From Lineus longissimus (Eukaryota > Nemertea > Pilidiophora > Heteronemertea > Lineidae), in assembly GCF_910592395.1 (NCBI RefSeq), contig NC_088319.1:5394001-5458000 (forward strand): DNA of 64,000 nucleotides, in the 5' to 3' direction. Below the pieces are notes generated by a model. That model was not told the DNA's origin, ran no database searches, and saw only the letters and a program-made list of their open reading frames with translations. The translations under genes and the position numbers were made by a program. Shown piece by piece: positions 9,121 through 19,710 of this stretch. The number at the start of each line of letters is the position of its first letter. The first letter of the stretch is position 1.

Positions 9121-11730
9121 TTAGTTCCAGGGGTCAATAGCTTGACGGATAGCCTGTCCTGAGTGGATAGGATGTGACATGGAGTGTGTCGGGATACGGT
9201 TGAAGTAATGCTGCCCCTGTCTTTGGAGTAAGACTGGGGGAACCCTGTAGAGTACACATAGGGAAAAGTTGTTAAAAGATGTGGCAATGTATGTGTACAG
9301 TACATAATAGTCTAGGACATTGAGTCCCAGCGTAGCTACAGTGCGCAATCTATGGATCCATCTGATTTCGATGGTGTCCCTGAGTACAGCACTTTGGGGC
9401 GATTCTGGGTGGGCGTGGATGAAGGACAGGATTGATATGGACACATCATCAATGCCTGCGTGGTTATGGCTGGTGAAGTGCCGGCAGATGGTGTCATCTT
9501 TGTTGCCCTTGGAGATATTGTAAAAGTGTTTTACAAATCTGTCCATGAGGCGGAGCTTGGTTTGACCAACGTATTGTTGGTTGCATCTTTTGCATGTGAT
9601 GCAGTAAATGAGGTTACTGCTTTTGCATGTGATGTGCTTCATGGCCGTGTATGAGCGCGTGGTAGTTGTGCTGCCGATCCTTCCCGTCAGGTTGAGTTTA
9701 GGGCAGTAACGACAAGAGGTGTTGGCTCTTGGGCACGCGTTGCGGGAACCCGGAGGCAAACGGGTTGCGCCGGCAGTGGGGATTGTAGGTCCCCCTGATT
9801 GTGTTGCGGTGTCGGTGAATTTGGCTCTGACCAGAAGATCCCGGAGATTGGGAGGGTTTCTGTGGCCAAATGTGATGCGAGAGTCATGTAGCTGACGCGT
9901 TGCAATGGATTTCAGGAGCACGGGCCAGTTGTGGCTAACAATGCGCTGTATTGCTTGGAAGCCCGGGATAAAGGTCGATATAAGGAAGAAATTGTCCTCA
10001 GTCGTCCCTGGTTGATTGTCCGTGTCCAGTGGGGCCTCATCTCTGAGGAGATCAGATCAAGAGGTGCGGTAGGCCCGGATGAGGGCTGTCTCTACAAGTG
10101 ATAAAGGGTAGCCATGTCGCATGAAGTGGCGGCCGATCATGACGGCATTTTCCTCAAAATCTGTGTCCAGGCTACAGATCCGGCGGATCCTGAGAAATTG
10201 ACTGTAGGGTGTGCTTTTGAGGCAATGTCTCGGGTGTGCTGAGGAGAACAGCAGGTAGTTGTGCGCGTCAGTAGCTTTGCAGTATAGGGACGTAATGATA
10301 TTACGGTCTTCATTGATGCTGACTACTGTGTCTAGAAAATTCACAGACTGGCTGGAGATTTCCGCCGTGAATTTGATCGTCGGGTGGCAATCATTGAGAT
10401 GTTGGATGAAGATATCCAATTCCCTGCGGCCGTGTGTTCATATTTGGAACACATCATCGATGAACCTAACCCAGGTGAGGGGTTGTAGGTGGTATGTGTA
10501 GACGTGCGTCTCCTCAAAATGTGCCATGAAGATGTTGGCTAGGGAGTGGGCGTCTTTGGTACCCATGGCAACACCTCCGGTCTGGAGGTAGTTTTCCCCA
10601 TTGAACTCAAAGTTGTTCATAGTGAGGACTGCATCCAGGAGCAGGACGAGTGGGAAGTTGGTGGGTATTGTATTGGTGTGGCGGTGGAGTGCTAAAATGC
10701 GTTCCACAGCCGTTTTCCCTTCTAAATGTGGGATGTTGGTGTACAGGGAGGTGACGTCCAGGGTCACCAGTAGTGCGTCGTCAGGGAGTTGGCCTATGTC
10801 GCGTAATACCCGTAAAAAGTGTGTTGTATCCTTGATGAAAGATCTCGTTGTTTTGACCAGTGGTTGCAGGAAGCTGTCTACAAACGAAGATATTCGTTCT
10901 GTGGGGCATCCATTTGCTGACATGATGGGTCGTCCCGGAGGTGGGAGGACTCCCTTGTGTATCTTGGGTAAGAGGTAGAATTGTGGTGTGCGTGGTTTTC
11001 TCTGAATGAGATAGTCCTTGCATTTCTTGCTAATTTCCTTCCAGATATGGAGGTTATTGACAAGCAGTGAGACCTCCGATTGGTGGCGCTCAGTGAGGTT
11101 GGTGTCCTGTTTCGAATAGAAACGGATGTCAGCTAATTGACGGAGGGCTTCCTTTTTGTAATCTGAAGAGTTCATGACTACCACAGCTGACCCTTTGTCT
11201 GCAGGTTTGATGACAATGTTTGGTAGGCGTTTGAGTTCTGTCAGTGCCTGTTTTTCGTCCCTGGTGAGATTTTGGGATTTTGGTGCAAAGCTACGTGACG
11301 TAGCCAAGTCCAGCTCATTCATGGAGATGAATGTCTCTAGATTTTTAGGTCCAGGGGGGTTGAACGAGGATTTGTTCTTAAAAGTCCTCTGCTGGATCTG
11401 TGTATTAAGGCCGAAAGTAGCAGTGGCAGTGTCATCCGTGATAGTGTGGTTTGTAGGGTCTGTGTTCGGTTGGTATTCAGAGAAGAAACACTTCCGACGG
11501 AGGCTGACATGAAATTTGTCCATGTCAGCTCGGGCTTCCGCTATGTCGGGTTCACCCAGAGTGGGACAGAAGTTTAGGCCCTTGGAGAGCAAAGATAGCT
11601 GTGCTGGGGTCAGGTTGTGCTGTGAGAGATTGACGACAGAAAGACTGGTGTCATTGGTAATAGTGTTATTATTTACAATATTTACATTATTTCCAGTGGG
11701 AAAAGTACCCTCCTGAGTGAGGGCACAAAA
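9121..11730 (-). pseudogene. Penelope-like element PLE1: RT plus GIY-YIG endonuclease
   Basis: One minus-strand frame, open from a TAA at 11733 to a stop at 9121, is broken only by TGA codons at 10438-10440 and 10057-10059. Order: conserved PLE N-terminal motif LSKGLNFCP (near 11590), KPADKGSAVVV, FYLLPKIHK, RT motif LLVTLDVTSLYTNIPH, the GVAMGTKDAHSLANIF block, RFIDDVF, then the C-terminal Cys-rich region and GIY-YIG core LIYCITCKRCNQQYVGQT with WIHRLRT. In PLEs RT and GIY-YIG endonuclease act together in target-primed insertion. The usual APS of the RT block is AHS here. There is no ATG at the N-terminal edge, so the 5' part is lost or lies in another exon. Confidence 0.9.
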
Positions 11731-12365
11731 TTAAACTCCATGACCTGCTCTCCACCATTTTGCTTAGTGAACTAATTAAATATTCATGAGTATTATGGTA
11801 ATTTATTTATGAGTGTACAGGAACTACTGCGGATATAGCTTCTTCCATGGCGGTTCAGGGCAGACGTGGCGGCTTGCGAAATTTTTTTCCTATACTTGAT
11901 ACTCGATACTTGGTACACAGTGTACATCTATCATCCAATCAGAGACCATCACCATGTTTATGTAGCCACGTGCGTATCTATAATTAAGACGTCCACGTGT
12001 GTTGCAATCAGATGAATACCACAAGGGCATTCATGCTGCTTTGAACATGTTTAAAGGGAGGACACAGGAAAGTTTTTGTGAGGAAACAATATGATATGCT
12101 TTACGCATATTATCACTGCTGTGGTCTTCTCACTATCGTTACATCATAACTAGCATGATTTTTTTATAGCACATTCATTTTCATAGCACAAAGGAGGTTT
12201 AACCGTGTGCAGTGCCATCTTTATCAGCACCCAGATAGCATTTTGGTGTGTTCCCCTTTAACAGGCATTCATTAAATGTCTTCTGTTGGGTGTCCCTTGG
12301 TGAATGAGACAGAAAAAATATGAGGAAACGTTTATTAATTTCACAACCATTTATTCAGGTTTTTT
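11731..12365. other. Unassigned spacer upstream of PLE1
   Basis: AT-rich, with several near-TATA stretches; no gene, no copy of the PLE1 3' region and no repeat boundary recognised. Confidence 0.4.
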
Positions 12366-14526
12366 AGCTCAGCTGACAAAGTCAGCGGAGCTAGTAGTAT
12401 AGCTGTTCAAATGGTGTCCGTCCTGCAATCCATCCATCTAGGGACCCATATGTGGACAAAATTGGACATTTCTGACCGGGAAGACCTAGCCACTTCGTTG
12501 ACGGTGCTAAATTAGGAGTTGCCCAAGGTGAACTCAAAAAACGAAAAATCAGCGCGATCCGACCTGTATTAAGAGAATGAGGTCATTTCGCGTTTAGATT
12601 TCTTTCCCTTTTTACCTCGGTCCACAGAGCAAATATTGTTTTCAAATGTGGCTGAATATTTTTAAATATTTTTTCATTTTTTACTTTTAATGGAATTAAT
12701 ATAGTTTTAACCGCCAGTTGGCGCTGCAGGCACATTGCCTGAATTTTGGCGATTTCAAATTTGGCGGTGGCTAAACTTTTTTGCAAGCAGTGCCGCTGAT
12801 TGGCCGATCGATAGAAGAGATGCCACCATTTAAAAATGGCGGTAGTCGCTGCTTCAATGAAGATGAGTGAACTTTCTCATGTTCAATCGGTTGATACTCT
12901 TTTAATCAACATGACCATGTACCTGAAATTTGTTTGGGTACTGAAAAGAGTCTATATAATTCAGATTTATCAATAGTTTTTTATAATATTGCGGAAATTT
13001 TGTGCACAAATTAGCGAAAGTTGGTGCTCGTCTCATGTCATTTTAGAGCGAGAAATTTGTTTCCGTCGATCTCTACCACTGAAAAATCGCTTGCATAGCT
13101 TCGAATTTTTGTGAAAATAAGTATCTGAACTTGGTTTCAAATAGTCTAGAGAGTTACCTTTGTGGTGATACATATGGTATGTGATAAATATTTGTGGAAT
13201 TTGTGAAATTCGGTTTTCAAACGTGCCGATGATGCAAGCGATCTCGCGTGAATTTTGCAAGTCCTGATATGTCGACAGGGTGTCAAAAATCACTCGCCTA
13301 AATTCAATTCAAAGATCGAAAATGATATCTGAACTTAGTTTCAAATAGCCAACGCAATTATCATTTCGGTGATATATAATGCATGCATGTAATAATTGAT
13401 TAATCTGCCTAAAACGCGCAATTAAAACGGCGAAAGATCGTGATTACTGATAAACACTCTGGTGGCGGTCGCACTAAATAACGACCGGTAGGGCCCGGCG
13501 CGTGGCGGAGAAAAAAAAGTAGCGCCCGGAGGTTGAAACGGGATTTTTATGCACTTTTAACTGTGTATATATGTTGTTTAGATGTATTTCTGACAGTTCT
13601 GTAACTTTTATGACCAAGCTTGCACCCAAAGTTGGTAAAATTGATGCTTGTTTATGGACTGCGCTAGCGACCGGAGAATTCGCCGTCGGCCATTTTGGGA
13701 CGGTCCCAGAGTTGTTGCAGTTGGCAATTTTGCAACAAATCTCGCCATTTACGTTTGTTTACAATTATTTTGAAAGTCACATTGTCATTATGACATTGTA
13801 GTATGAATTCCACTGCAGTTTCGTTACGCAGCAATGCTCATGTTTTTGGTTGGCAATCCTGTACTGTCTGTACACTGCGCTGTGCATGCATGGCTGTACT
13901 GTAGGCTGTAAAAAAGACAAAAACGATAGCCTAGCCCTATAGGACAGGCTTAGAGTATAACTCAACTGGCCCTCATGATTCATTTGATGGACACCTTATT
14001 TGATAGTACCTCATCATTAAGTCCACTAGATCCTGTTCTGTCACATGTCGTAGACGATAGACAATTTTCAAAATGTAGTACACCACTCGCTCATCTTTAA
14101 ACCCAACTTGGCTCACATCAGTCATCATGTGGGCACGGTTAGCTGTTGAGTGTTATGGTTCAGTCTGTGAGACTAATTTAAAGAGGTTACACTTTTATTT
14201 TGAATTGGAAAACAAACCCCAGGACTGACTTTTCACTGAGTGATAAGTGTGCCCTTCGAAGGTTAAGTCTCTTTCTGGATTTGCTTCCATAGATGCTTTG
14301 TTCAGGATATCACAGACTGTATCCGGTGGTGTACATTTCCCCGTCTATGTCACCCTTTTTTATTCAGTCAGTGTTAATTTCTCTTCTCTTTTTTTACAGA
14401 TTAACTGTTGTTGGTTATTGCAAGAGGAGTCGTTGGCACATTTCAAGTCCAGGAAAGCACTTGCTGTTCCCACATTCAGAGTAACGTGTGCTTACTCGTT
14501 TTACTGCTTTCCATTCCTGGAGAGCG

Positions 14527-14615
14527 TTATCAAATATCTGCCGCAAGGCAACAAATATCTGCCGCAAGGCGCTTCAAATATCTGCCGAAAGGCATCAAAT
14601 ATCTGCCGCACCAAT
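14527..14615 (+). repeat. Tandem repeat, about four 20-bp units
   Basis: Four diverged copies of a unit containing CAAATATCTGCCGCAAGGC, lying inside family C copy 1. Direct tandem units without spacers, so not a CRISPR array. Confidence 0.85.
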
Positions 14616-14849
14616 AAAGTTCATTTTGTTAACCAACTCTTTATCTTCTTTTCTTCACATACAAAAAAGACCGTCCCAAACATTTGGCTGCATTCACTTC
14701 ATCAATGTCCAGACAACAGTCGGTTCATTTGACCATTGTAAAGCACCAGGCCCCACCTCACAAAATACACTGTAATAATTATGTACCTTGTGTCCAAGTG
14801 CATGTTATTAGTTCCACCTACGCTGCATGAAGACAAGGACTCCACTCTT

Positions 14850-14943
14850 TGACGTCACCACACAACTCCTTGACGTCATCACACACCCCACTACTGCAAC
14901 GGCAATATAAATGACTTTACGTCATAATACCTGGGTGACGTCA
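14850..14943. promoter_or_regulatory. CRE cluster with TATA-like box
   Basis: TGACGTCA lies at 14850-14857, 14871-14878 and 14936-14943, with a TTACGTCA near 14918 and ATATAAAT near 14905. This could be an internal promoter of family C copy 1. Function is inferred. Confidence 0.35.
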
Positions 14944-15409
14944 ACTCAGTACTTCAGCATGCACTGATATATCAAGAAGGTCTTTCGCATCAGCACTTCT
15001 GCGTGCTAGACGTTATAGCTTCACGTTGCCTCATAATAACGGTACCGACACACACTTGGCCCTTGCCTTCACCTATCCATTTCAGCTGAGCGCCAGGCCC
15101 TTGGGCCTCTTGTTCTATTGAATACTCTCAGAAACAATGAAGACTTTAGGCAAGCAACACCAATGATATTTCCCACAATGTGCGATCTCCTCTAGAGTCA
15201 TCAAGTTAATGTCATCAGTGGATTTGTAAATACATACAATATAAAACAATCAACATTGTTTTCCTTGTGGTACTTTCAAGAATTTCTACTTGGGGCAGCA
15301 GTAGGATTTCTGAAGAATTACCCCACCAAAGAGTCTTGTCTCTTCCAGTCACAAGTGGCAATTGAAATGCATCAACCAGTTTGTTTTTCCCCCATCCTTT
15401 TACTGTTGC

Positions 15410-15446
15410 TTGCTGTGAGTCTTCCCCATACTCTGGTTTCTGTTCA
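15410..15446 (-). pseudogene. Last 11 codons of the interrupted SWIM-type-tail gene
   Basis: This short piece ends in TAA at 15410-15412 and encodes NRNQSMGKTHSKQQ when joined across the LTR element to the exon at 19711-20062. The join uses one copy of the 4-bp duplication TTCA (15443-15446 and 19711-19714). The ending NLSECVNRNQ...K.H resembles the C-terminal tail (basic, 'NLS..V..N...AK.H') seen in SWIM-type zinc-finger proteins of invertebrates. Too short to identify alone; the join is what supports it. Confidence 0.6.
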
Positions 15447-16556
15447 TGTAACCCCGGGATGGGGTGGACCTGCAAGGATAGGGAGAAAGTGAGTGAAAGT
15501 TGACAACGGAAATTTGGACCGATCTGAAGTTTATTTCCTCAAAAATGGCTAGCCTCCCCAAAAGGAGGGAAGACAACAAATAACAAATGTACAGGTAGAA
15601 CATAAGAGCTCCCTTGAACAGTTATGCATGTATAGAAGTAACCTTACCATTGTAGCGGTTTTTAACATCAATATTCCCAACAAGGGTTAACATCAGCTTT
15701 ACCTACTAACGTCCTTATTCCACCAGTTACATTTGAATGACAATTTCCATCACACTGAGATTTCACACCCATCTCTTGCAATGACATTACTAATAGTATT
15801 TAGTCTTGACAACCATCAGTGCTATATTTCTTACTTACTTACTAATCCCTTCCAGGGAGCTCAAAGAGAGAACCATGAACATATCAAATAAGGTTTCTCA
15901 ACACCAAAACTTCAGGGGTTTTCCCCAGATATGCAAATATGGGACGTGCCCATGCGTTCCTGCCACCTATTGGTAGAGTTACGAACTAACCCGACGAAGC
16001 CTCTGCATGAATTCTACTCAAATTCTGCCACCATTTTACCAGCTGTACACACACGTGTTATTCATTGACTCAGGCTTAACCTTCTATCACTGACCGCAGC
16101 CAAAATACCTGGCTTAAACCATGCAGAGCCTCGTAAATGGACTTTGATTCTGTCCTGCCGCCACGGCGGGAAACGGCCCCGCAGCCAAACTGACGTCTCT
16201 ACGACCGGCCGGTTCCAAGTCTAAAATAACTCTACCCGAACTGATTTCAGTCCACTTTTGTGGTACCAGTACATGCACTATAACTTATGTTTTGATCTGA
16301 GTAAAAGTCTTTCATCTTACCTGCAAGGATAGGGAGAAAGTGAGTGAAAGTTGACAACGGAAATTTGGACCGATCTGAAGTTTATTTCCTCAAAAATGGC
16401 TAGCCTCGATTTCAGGTGACGCTATCCCAAGATACTACGGGGCACAACCACGCGCTCCCCTGACAACCGCCTACACCATGTCCCAAAATAAACGTTGCTC
16501 CTACAATTAGTAAAATTTTAACGACCCCTGTTTTTCCCTCGGTGCCGACTGTCACA
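15447..16556 (-). repeat. 3' LTR of the gag-only element, split by a 765-bp insert
   Basis: LTR sequence 15447-15556 stops at GGCTAGCCTC; unrelated sequence follows to 16318; then LTR sequence restarts at CCTGCAAGGATAGGG, repeating the same 86 bp, and runs to GTCACA at 16556. The outer ends match the 259-bp LTR at 19452-19710. Confidence 0.75.
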
Positions 16557-16872
16557 CTCTCCCCCCCTTAGAAAATGTCGTCCCTGACATTACTTATTCT
16601 AAGAGTATAAACTGATGAACTGGACCCGCAATCCAACCTTACCGGTTACTAAAGAGGCTTTCCCCCGATTACTTTAAGTCGAACTGTATAAGTGGCCACC
16701 ATATACTCATCGGACCCCTCGAATGTACAACACATCCTGTCCTGGATCGCCCAATCGTCCTGTCACCATTACACTTGGTCAACACCAGCTTCCCTGCAGG
16801 TTTAGATGGTTGCCTGAAAACAAAGAATTTAAATATTACATTGTTCACCCACTAATTTAACCAGTTCAGATT

Positions 16873-17529
16873 TTGCCCTTGGAGTCAGTCCATGGACAGT
16901 TCCACCGAGTGATGCTGCTGTCACAGAGTCTTTTTCCAGTTCCCGTCTCCTATTCTTCTCCGCTTGAATCACCTTACATAGGTTCCTATGCACCGCCCAA
17001 TGCCCTCTCTGACAGGACTTGGAACATTAAGTCACCGAGTGACATCCCGTACACACCTTCGCAATTTTTTGTAAACCACAACCACAATGATAGCAAACAG
17101 GAGTAGGGGACTTTTCTGACACACAGGCCACTGACATCCCCCTGTCGGTAACCTCTACTCGTTTCCCTGTGACTTCGATTTTGTACAATAGGCCTTGTAG
17201 TGATCGCCACTTCCACACAGGTAACAATGGAAACACCGCTGCACTTCATTGTCCACACATGCCTGACATCGATTCCGTCTCCTTTTGGTAGTGCTGTGTG
17301 GGTCACGCGGTTTCTGCTGGTCGCTGTTCGTGTTGTCCCGCTCCTTCATCGACGTGCGCAGCTCCTTCACTTCCAATCGTAGTGCTTGGATTTCCGCTAG
17401 CACATTACTAGCCCCTGCCTCATCCTGAACCATTGAAATCTTAACTTTGGTGGGGCCACCGATCTTAACTTTACGTTCCTCAAGTTCCTTTGTTGCCTGA
17501 CTCAACCCTAGCACGCGCTCCCCTGACAA
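16873..17529 (-). pseudogene. Duplicated 3' part of gag with CCHC and MYND fingers
   Basis: Second copy of the gag 3' end created by the tandem duplication. It retains the coiled region (LSQATKELEERKVKI), a basic stretch TTKRRRNRC, the zinc knuckle CYLCGSGDHYKAYC and, in another frame, the MYND-like block CYHCGCGLQK...CTGC. Its N-terminal end is cut at 17511, where it runs into LTR sequence, so it cannot encode a full gag. The differences from the 17938-18660 copy are few, indicating a recent duplication. Confidence 0.75.
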
Positions 17530-17899
17530 CCGCCTACACCATGTCCCAAAATAAACGTTGCTCCTACAATTAGTAAAATTTTAACGACCCCTGTTTTTCC
17601 CTCGGTGCCGACTGTCACACTCTCCCCCCCTTAGAAAATGTCGTCCCTGACATTACTTATTCTAAGAGTATAAACGGATGAACTGGACCCGCAATCCAAC
17701 CTTACCGGTTACTAAAGAGGCTTTCCCCCGATTACTTTAAGTCGAACTGTATAAGTGGCCACCATATCAACTCATCGGACCCCTCGAATGTACAACACAT
17801 CCTGTCCTGGATCGCCCAATCGTCCTGTCACCATTACACTTGGTCAACACCAGCTTCCCTGCAGGTTTAGATGGTTGCCTGAAAACAAAGAATTTAAAT

Positions 17900-18240
17900 A
17901 TTACATTGTTCACCCACTAATTTAACCAGTTCAGATTTTGCCCTTGGAGTCAGTCCATGCACAGTTCCACCGAGTGATGCTGCTGTCACAGAGTCTTTTT
18001 CCAGTTCCCGTCTCCTGTTCTTCTCCGCTTGAATCACCTTACAAAGGTTCCTATGCACCGCCCAATGCCCTCTCTGACAGGACTTGGAACATTAAGTCAC
18101 CGAGTGACATCCCGTACACACCTTCACATTTTTTTGTAAACCACAACCACAATGATAGCAAACAGGAGTAGGGATCTTTTCTGACACACAGGCCACTGAC
18201 ACCCCCCTGTCGGTAAGCTCTACTCGTTTCCCTGCGACTT
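17900..18240 (-). pseudogene. MYND-type zinc finger region of the gag-only element
   Basis: In a frame shifted from gag, this reads VCYHCGCGLQK, CTGC, then CSKSCQRGHWAVHRNLC and a Lys/Arg-rich tail. The spacing C-x2-C...C-x2-C...C-x3-C-x7-H-x3-C fits a MYND finger, a protein-interaction domain. An in-frame TAA (18092-18094) replaces the residue before the fifth Cys, usually Tyr/Phe. The same stop is in the duplicated copy. In Ty3-like elements a MYND domain next to gag is unusual. It might be part of gag reached by frameshifting, or a separate exon: a TTTGTTTTCAG acceptor-like site lies just downstream. Confidence 0.6.
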
Positions 18241-19373
18241 CGATTTTGTACAATAGGCCTTGTAGTGATCGCCACTTCCACACAGGTAACAATGGAAACA
18301 CCGCTGCACTTCATTGTCCACACATGCCTGACATCGATTCCGTCTCCTTTTGGTAGTGCTGTGTGGGTCACGCGGTTTCTGCTGGTCAGTGTTCGTGTTG
18401 TCCCGCTCCTTCATCGACGTGCGCAGCTCTTTCACTTCCAATCGTAGTGCTTGGATTTCCGCTAGCACATTACTAGCCCCTGCCTCATCCTGAACCATTG
18501 AAATCTTAACTTTGGTGGGGCCACCGATCTTAACTTTACGTTCCTCAAGTTCCTTTGTTGCCTGACTCAACCCTGCAACTAGTTCCTCGTCATCCTTGTA
18601 GCTTTTGAGCAGTACCTGCATCTCACTTCTAAGTAGGTCATCACGCAGACCAGTCTTCACTGCATGTCGGAACTGTTCTTCAACTAGGGTTTGATCGTAA
18701 CTGAATTTGGATTCCTTTGAGGCAAAGTGATTTTCTGGCGGATCTCCAATGCACGGTAAAGGAAGTCCTGTGCCCCCTCTGTTTGGCCCTGAGTTAGGTT
18801 ACACAGTTCTTGATACAATTCAGTGCTGTTCTTTTCATGATAGAAGGTTCGTACAATCTTCTGCACCACTTCCAATGTCAGGTCTGTTCGGCCTTCCAAG
18901 TAGCCCCTTAACTTCGTACTGGGCTGAATGGCCCTTACCACTGCATTCACAATCTCCAAATCGCTGTGCCCCCTAGCCTTTGCTGCCTCCATCTGATGTA
19001 GAAAACTCATGTACGACATAGTTTTATCACAATCCGCGTCACCGATTTGTCCCACTAACTTCAAGTCTTTCCACCAGGTGACGCCCACAGGGGTAGTAGC
19101 ACCCGTCGCTACTGGAACAGGTTCCGCTTTGACGCAAGAAGCAATTACTTTATTCACACTAGCTTGTAGTCAGTTCAACACCGTTGCCCCACCATCCCCG
19201 TCACCTCCACATCTCGTCATCACGGCTTCGAAGTCGCTAAGAAGTTCCTCGCGCGTTTTCTCGGGCGTTGTCATGCCATCAGCGGTGGCCATCGCTGTTA
19301 GGTCATCATGACTGGCCGCATACAAGCTGGTACGTATGTTGATCAACAACAGCAGCCTCGCACCCTTCTCCAT
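18220..19373 (-). pseudogene. Gag-like protein of the LTR element
   Basis: Ty3-type gag reading minus from about 19373 to 18220. It contains an N-terminal region, an in-frame TGA at 19170-19172, a capsid-like helical region (WWKDLKLVGQIGD, FLHQMEAAKARGHSD, YHEKNSTELYQELCNLTQG, AQDFLYRALEIR), one frameshift near 18700, a coiled segment (LKSYKDDEELVAGLSQATKE), a basic linker and the zinc knuckle CYLCGSGDHYKAYC. Gag would form the particle and package RNA. No protease or polymerase follows, so the element would need enzymes from another element. The stop and frameshift show decay. Confidence 0.75.
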
Positions 19374-19431
19374 GATTCCCTCGTTGTCACTCCCTGGTTA
19401 TTATCAGATGTTGTTCAGTTGCTGTTGGCTT

Positions 19432-19448
19432 TCCCGGCTGAGCCCCCA
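19432..19448 (-). other. Primer binding site, tRNA-Pro-like
   Basis: TGGGGGCTCAGCCGGGA on the minus strand begins 3 bp inside the 5' LTR. It differs at only two positions from the proline-tRNA primer site known from gammaretroviruses. Position and the TGG start are as expected for reverse-transcription priming. Confidence 0.65.
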
Positions 19449-19710
19449 AAATGTAACCCCGGAATGGGGTGGACCTGCAAGGATAGGGAGAAAGTGAGTG
19501 AAAGTTGACAGCGGAAATTTGGACCGATCTGAAGTTTATTTCCTCAAAAATGGCTAGCCTCGATTTCAGGTGACCCTATCCCAAGATACTACGGGGCACA
19601 ACCACGCGCTCCCCTGACAACCGCCTACGCCATGTCCCAAAATAAACGTTGCTCCTACAATTAGTAAAATTTTAACGACCCCTGTTTTTCCCTCGGTGCC
19701 GACTGTCACA

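Larger units (their letters stand above)
12366..15114 (+). mobile_element. Family C repeat, copy 1 (hairpin-ended, non-coding)
   Basis: The left end follows TTTTT with stem AGCTCAGCTGAC...GTCAGCGGAGCT and then GTGTCCGTCC. The right end is AGCTGAGCGCC, stem AGGCCC-TT-GGGCCT, and CTTGTT. The same two ends bound the 59289-62116 copy, and single ends occur at 23089 and 50236. No ORF encodes a recognisable protein. The design (hairpin at each end, TTTTT flank, GTCCGTC) parallels family A. Confidence 0.75.
16450..18577. repeat. Tandem duplication of about 1,065 bp (LTR part plus gag 3' region)
   Basis: The segment from ACGCGCTCCCCTGAC (16450, inside the LTR) to about 17511 is repeated at 17513-18577, with an offset of 1,063-1,065 bp and a 2-bp indel near 16708/17767. 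The internal junction at 17511 joins gag coding sequence directly to mid-LTR sequence. Confidence 0.85.
15447..19710 (-). mobile_element. Gag-only LTR retroelement (Ty3-like) with internal tandem duplication
   Basis: Minus orientation. The 5' LTR is 19452-19710 (259 bp, TG...CA) and the 3' LTR lies within 15447-16556. Flanking TTCA is duplicated. A tRNA-Pro-like primer site TGGGGGCTCAGCCGGGA (19432-19448) follows the 5' LTR, and a purine tract AAGGGGGGAGAG (minus; plus 16557-16568) precedes the 3' LTR. The interior encodes gag with CCHC and a MYND finger; no protease, RT or integrase motif was found. About 1,065 bp starting inside the LTR is duplicated in tandem. Confidence 0.85.

Noticed and set aside
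14527-14615. Possible CRISPR-like repeat array
   Set aside because: Units are contiguous and diverged, with no unique spacers, and the host is a eukaryote.
16986-17306. 106-codon ORF on minus, repeated at 18051-18371
   Set aside because: Shifted frame of the gag 3' region. Neither the CCHC nor the MYND pattern reads in it, and it is doubled by the tandem duplication.
15447-19710. Search for protease, RT or integrase motifs in the gag-only LTR element
   Set aside because: No DTG/DSG, YxDD or DDE-type motif was seen in any minus-strand frame, so pol was not annotated.
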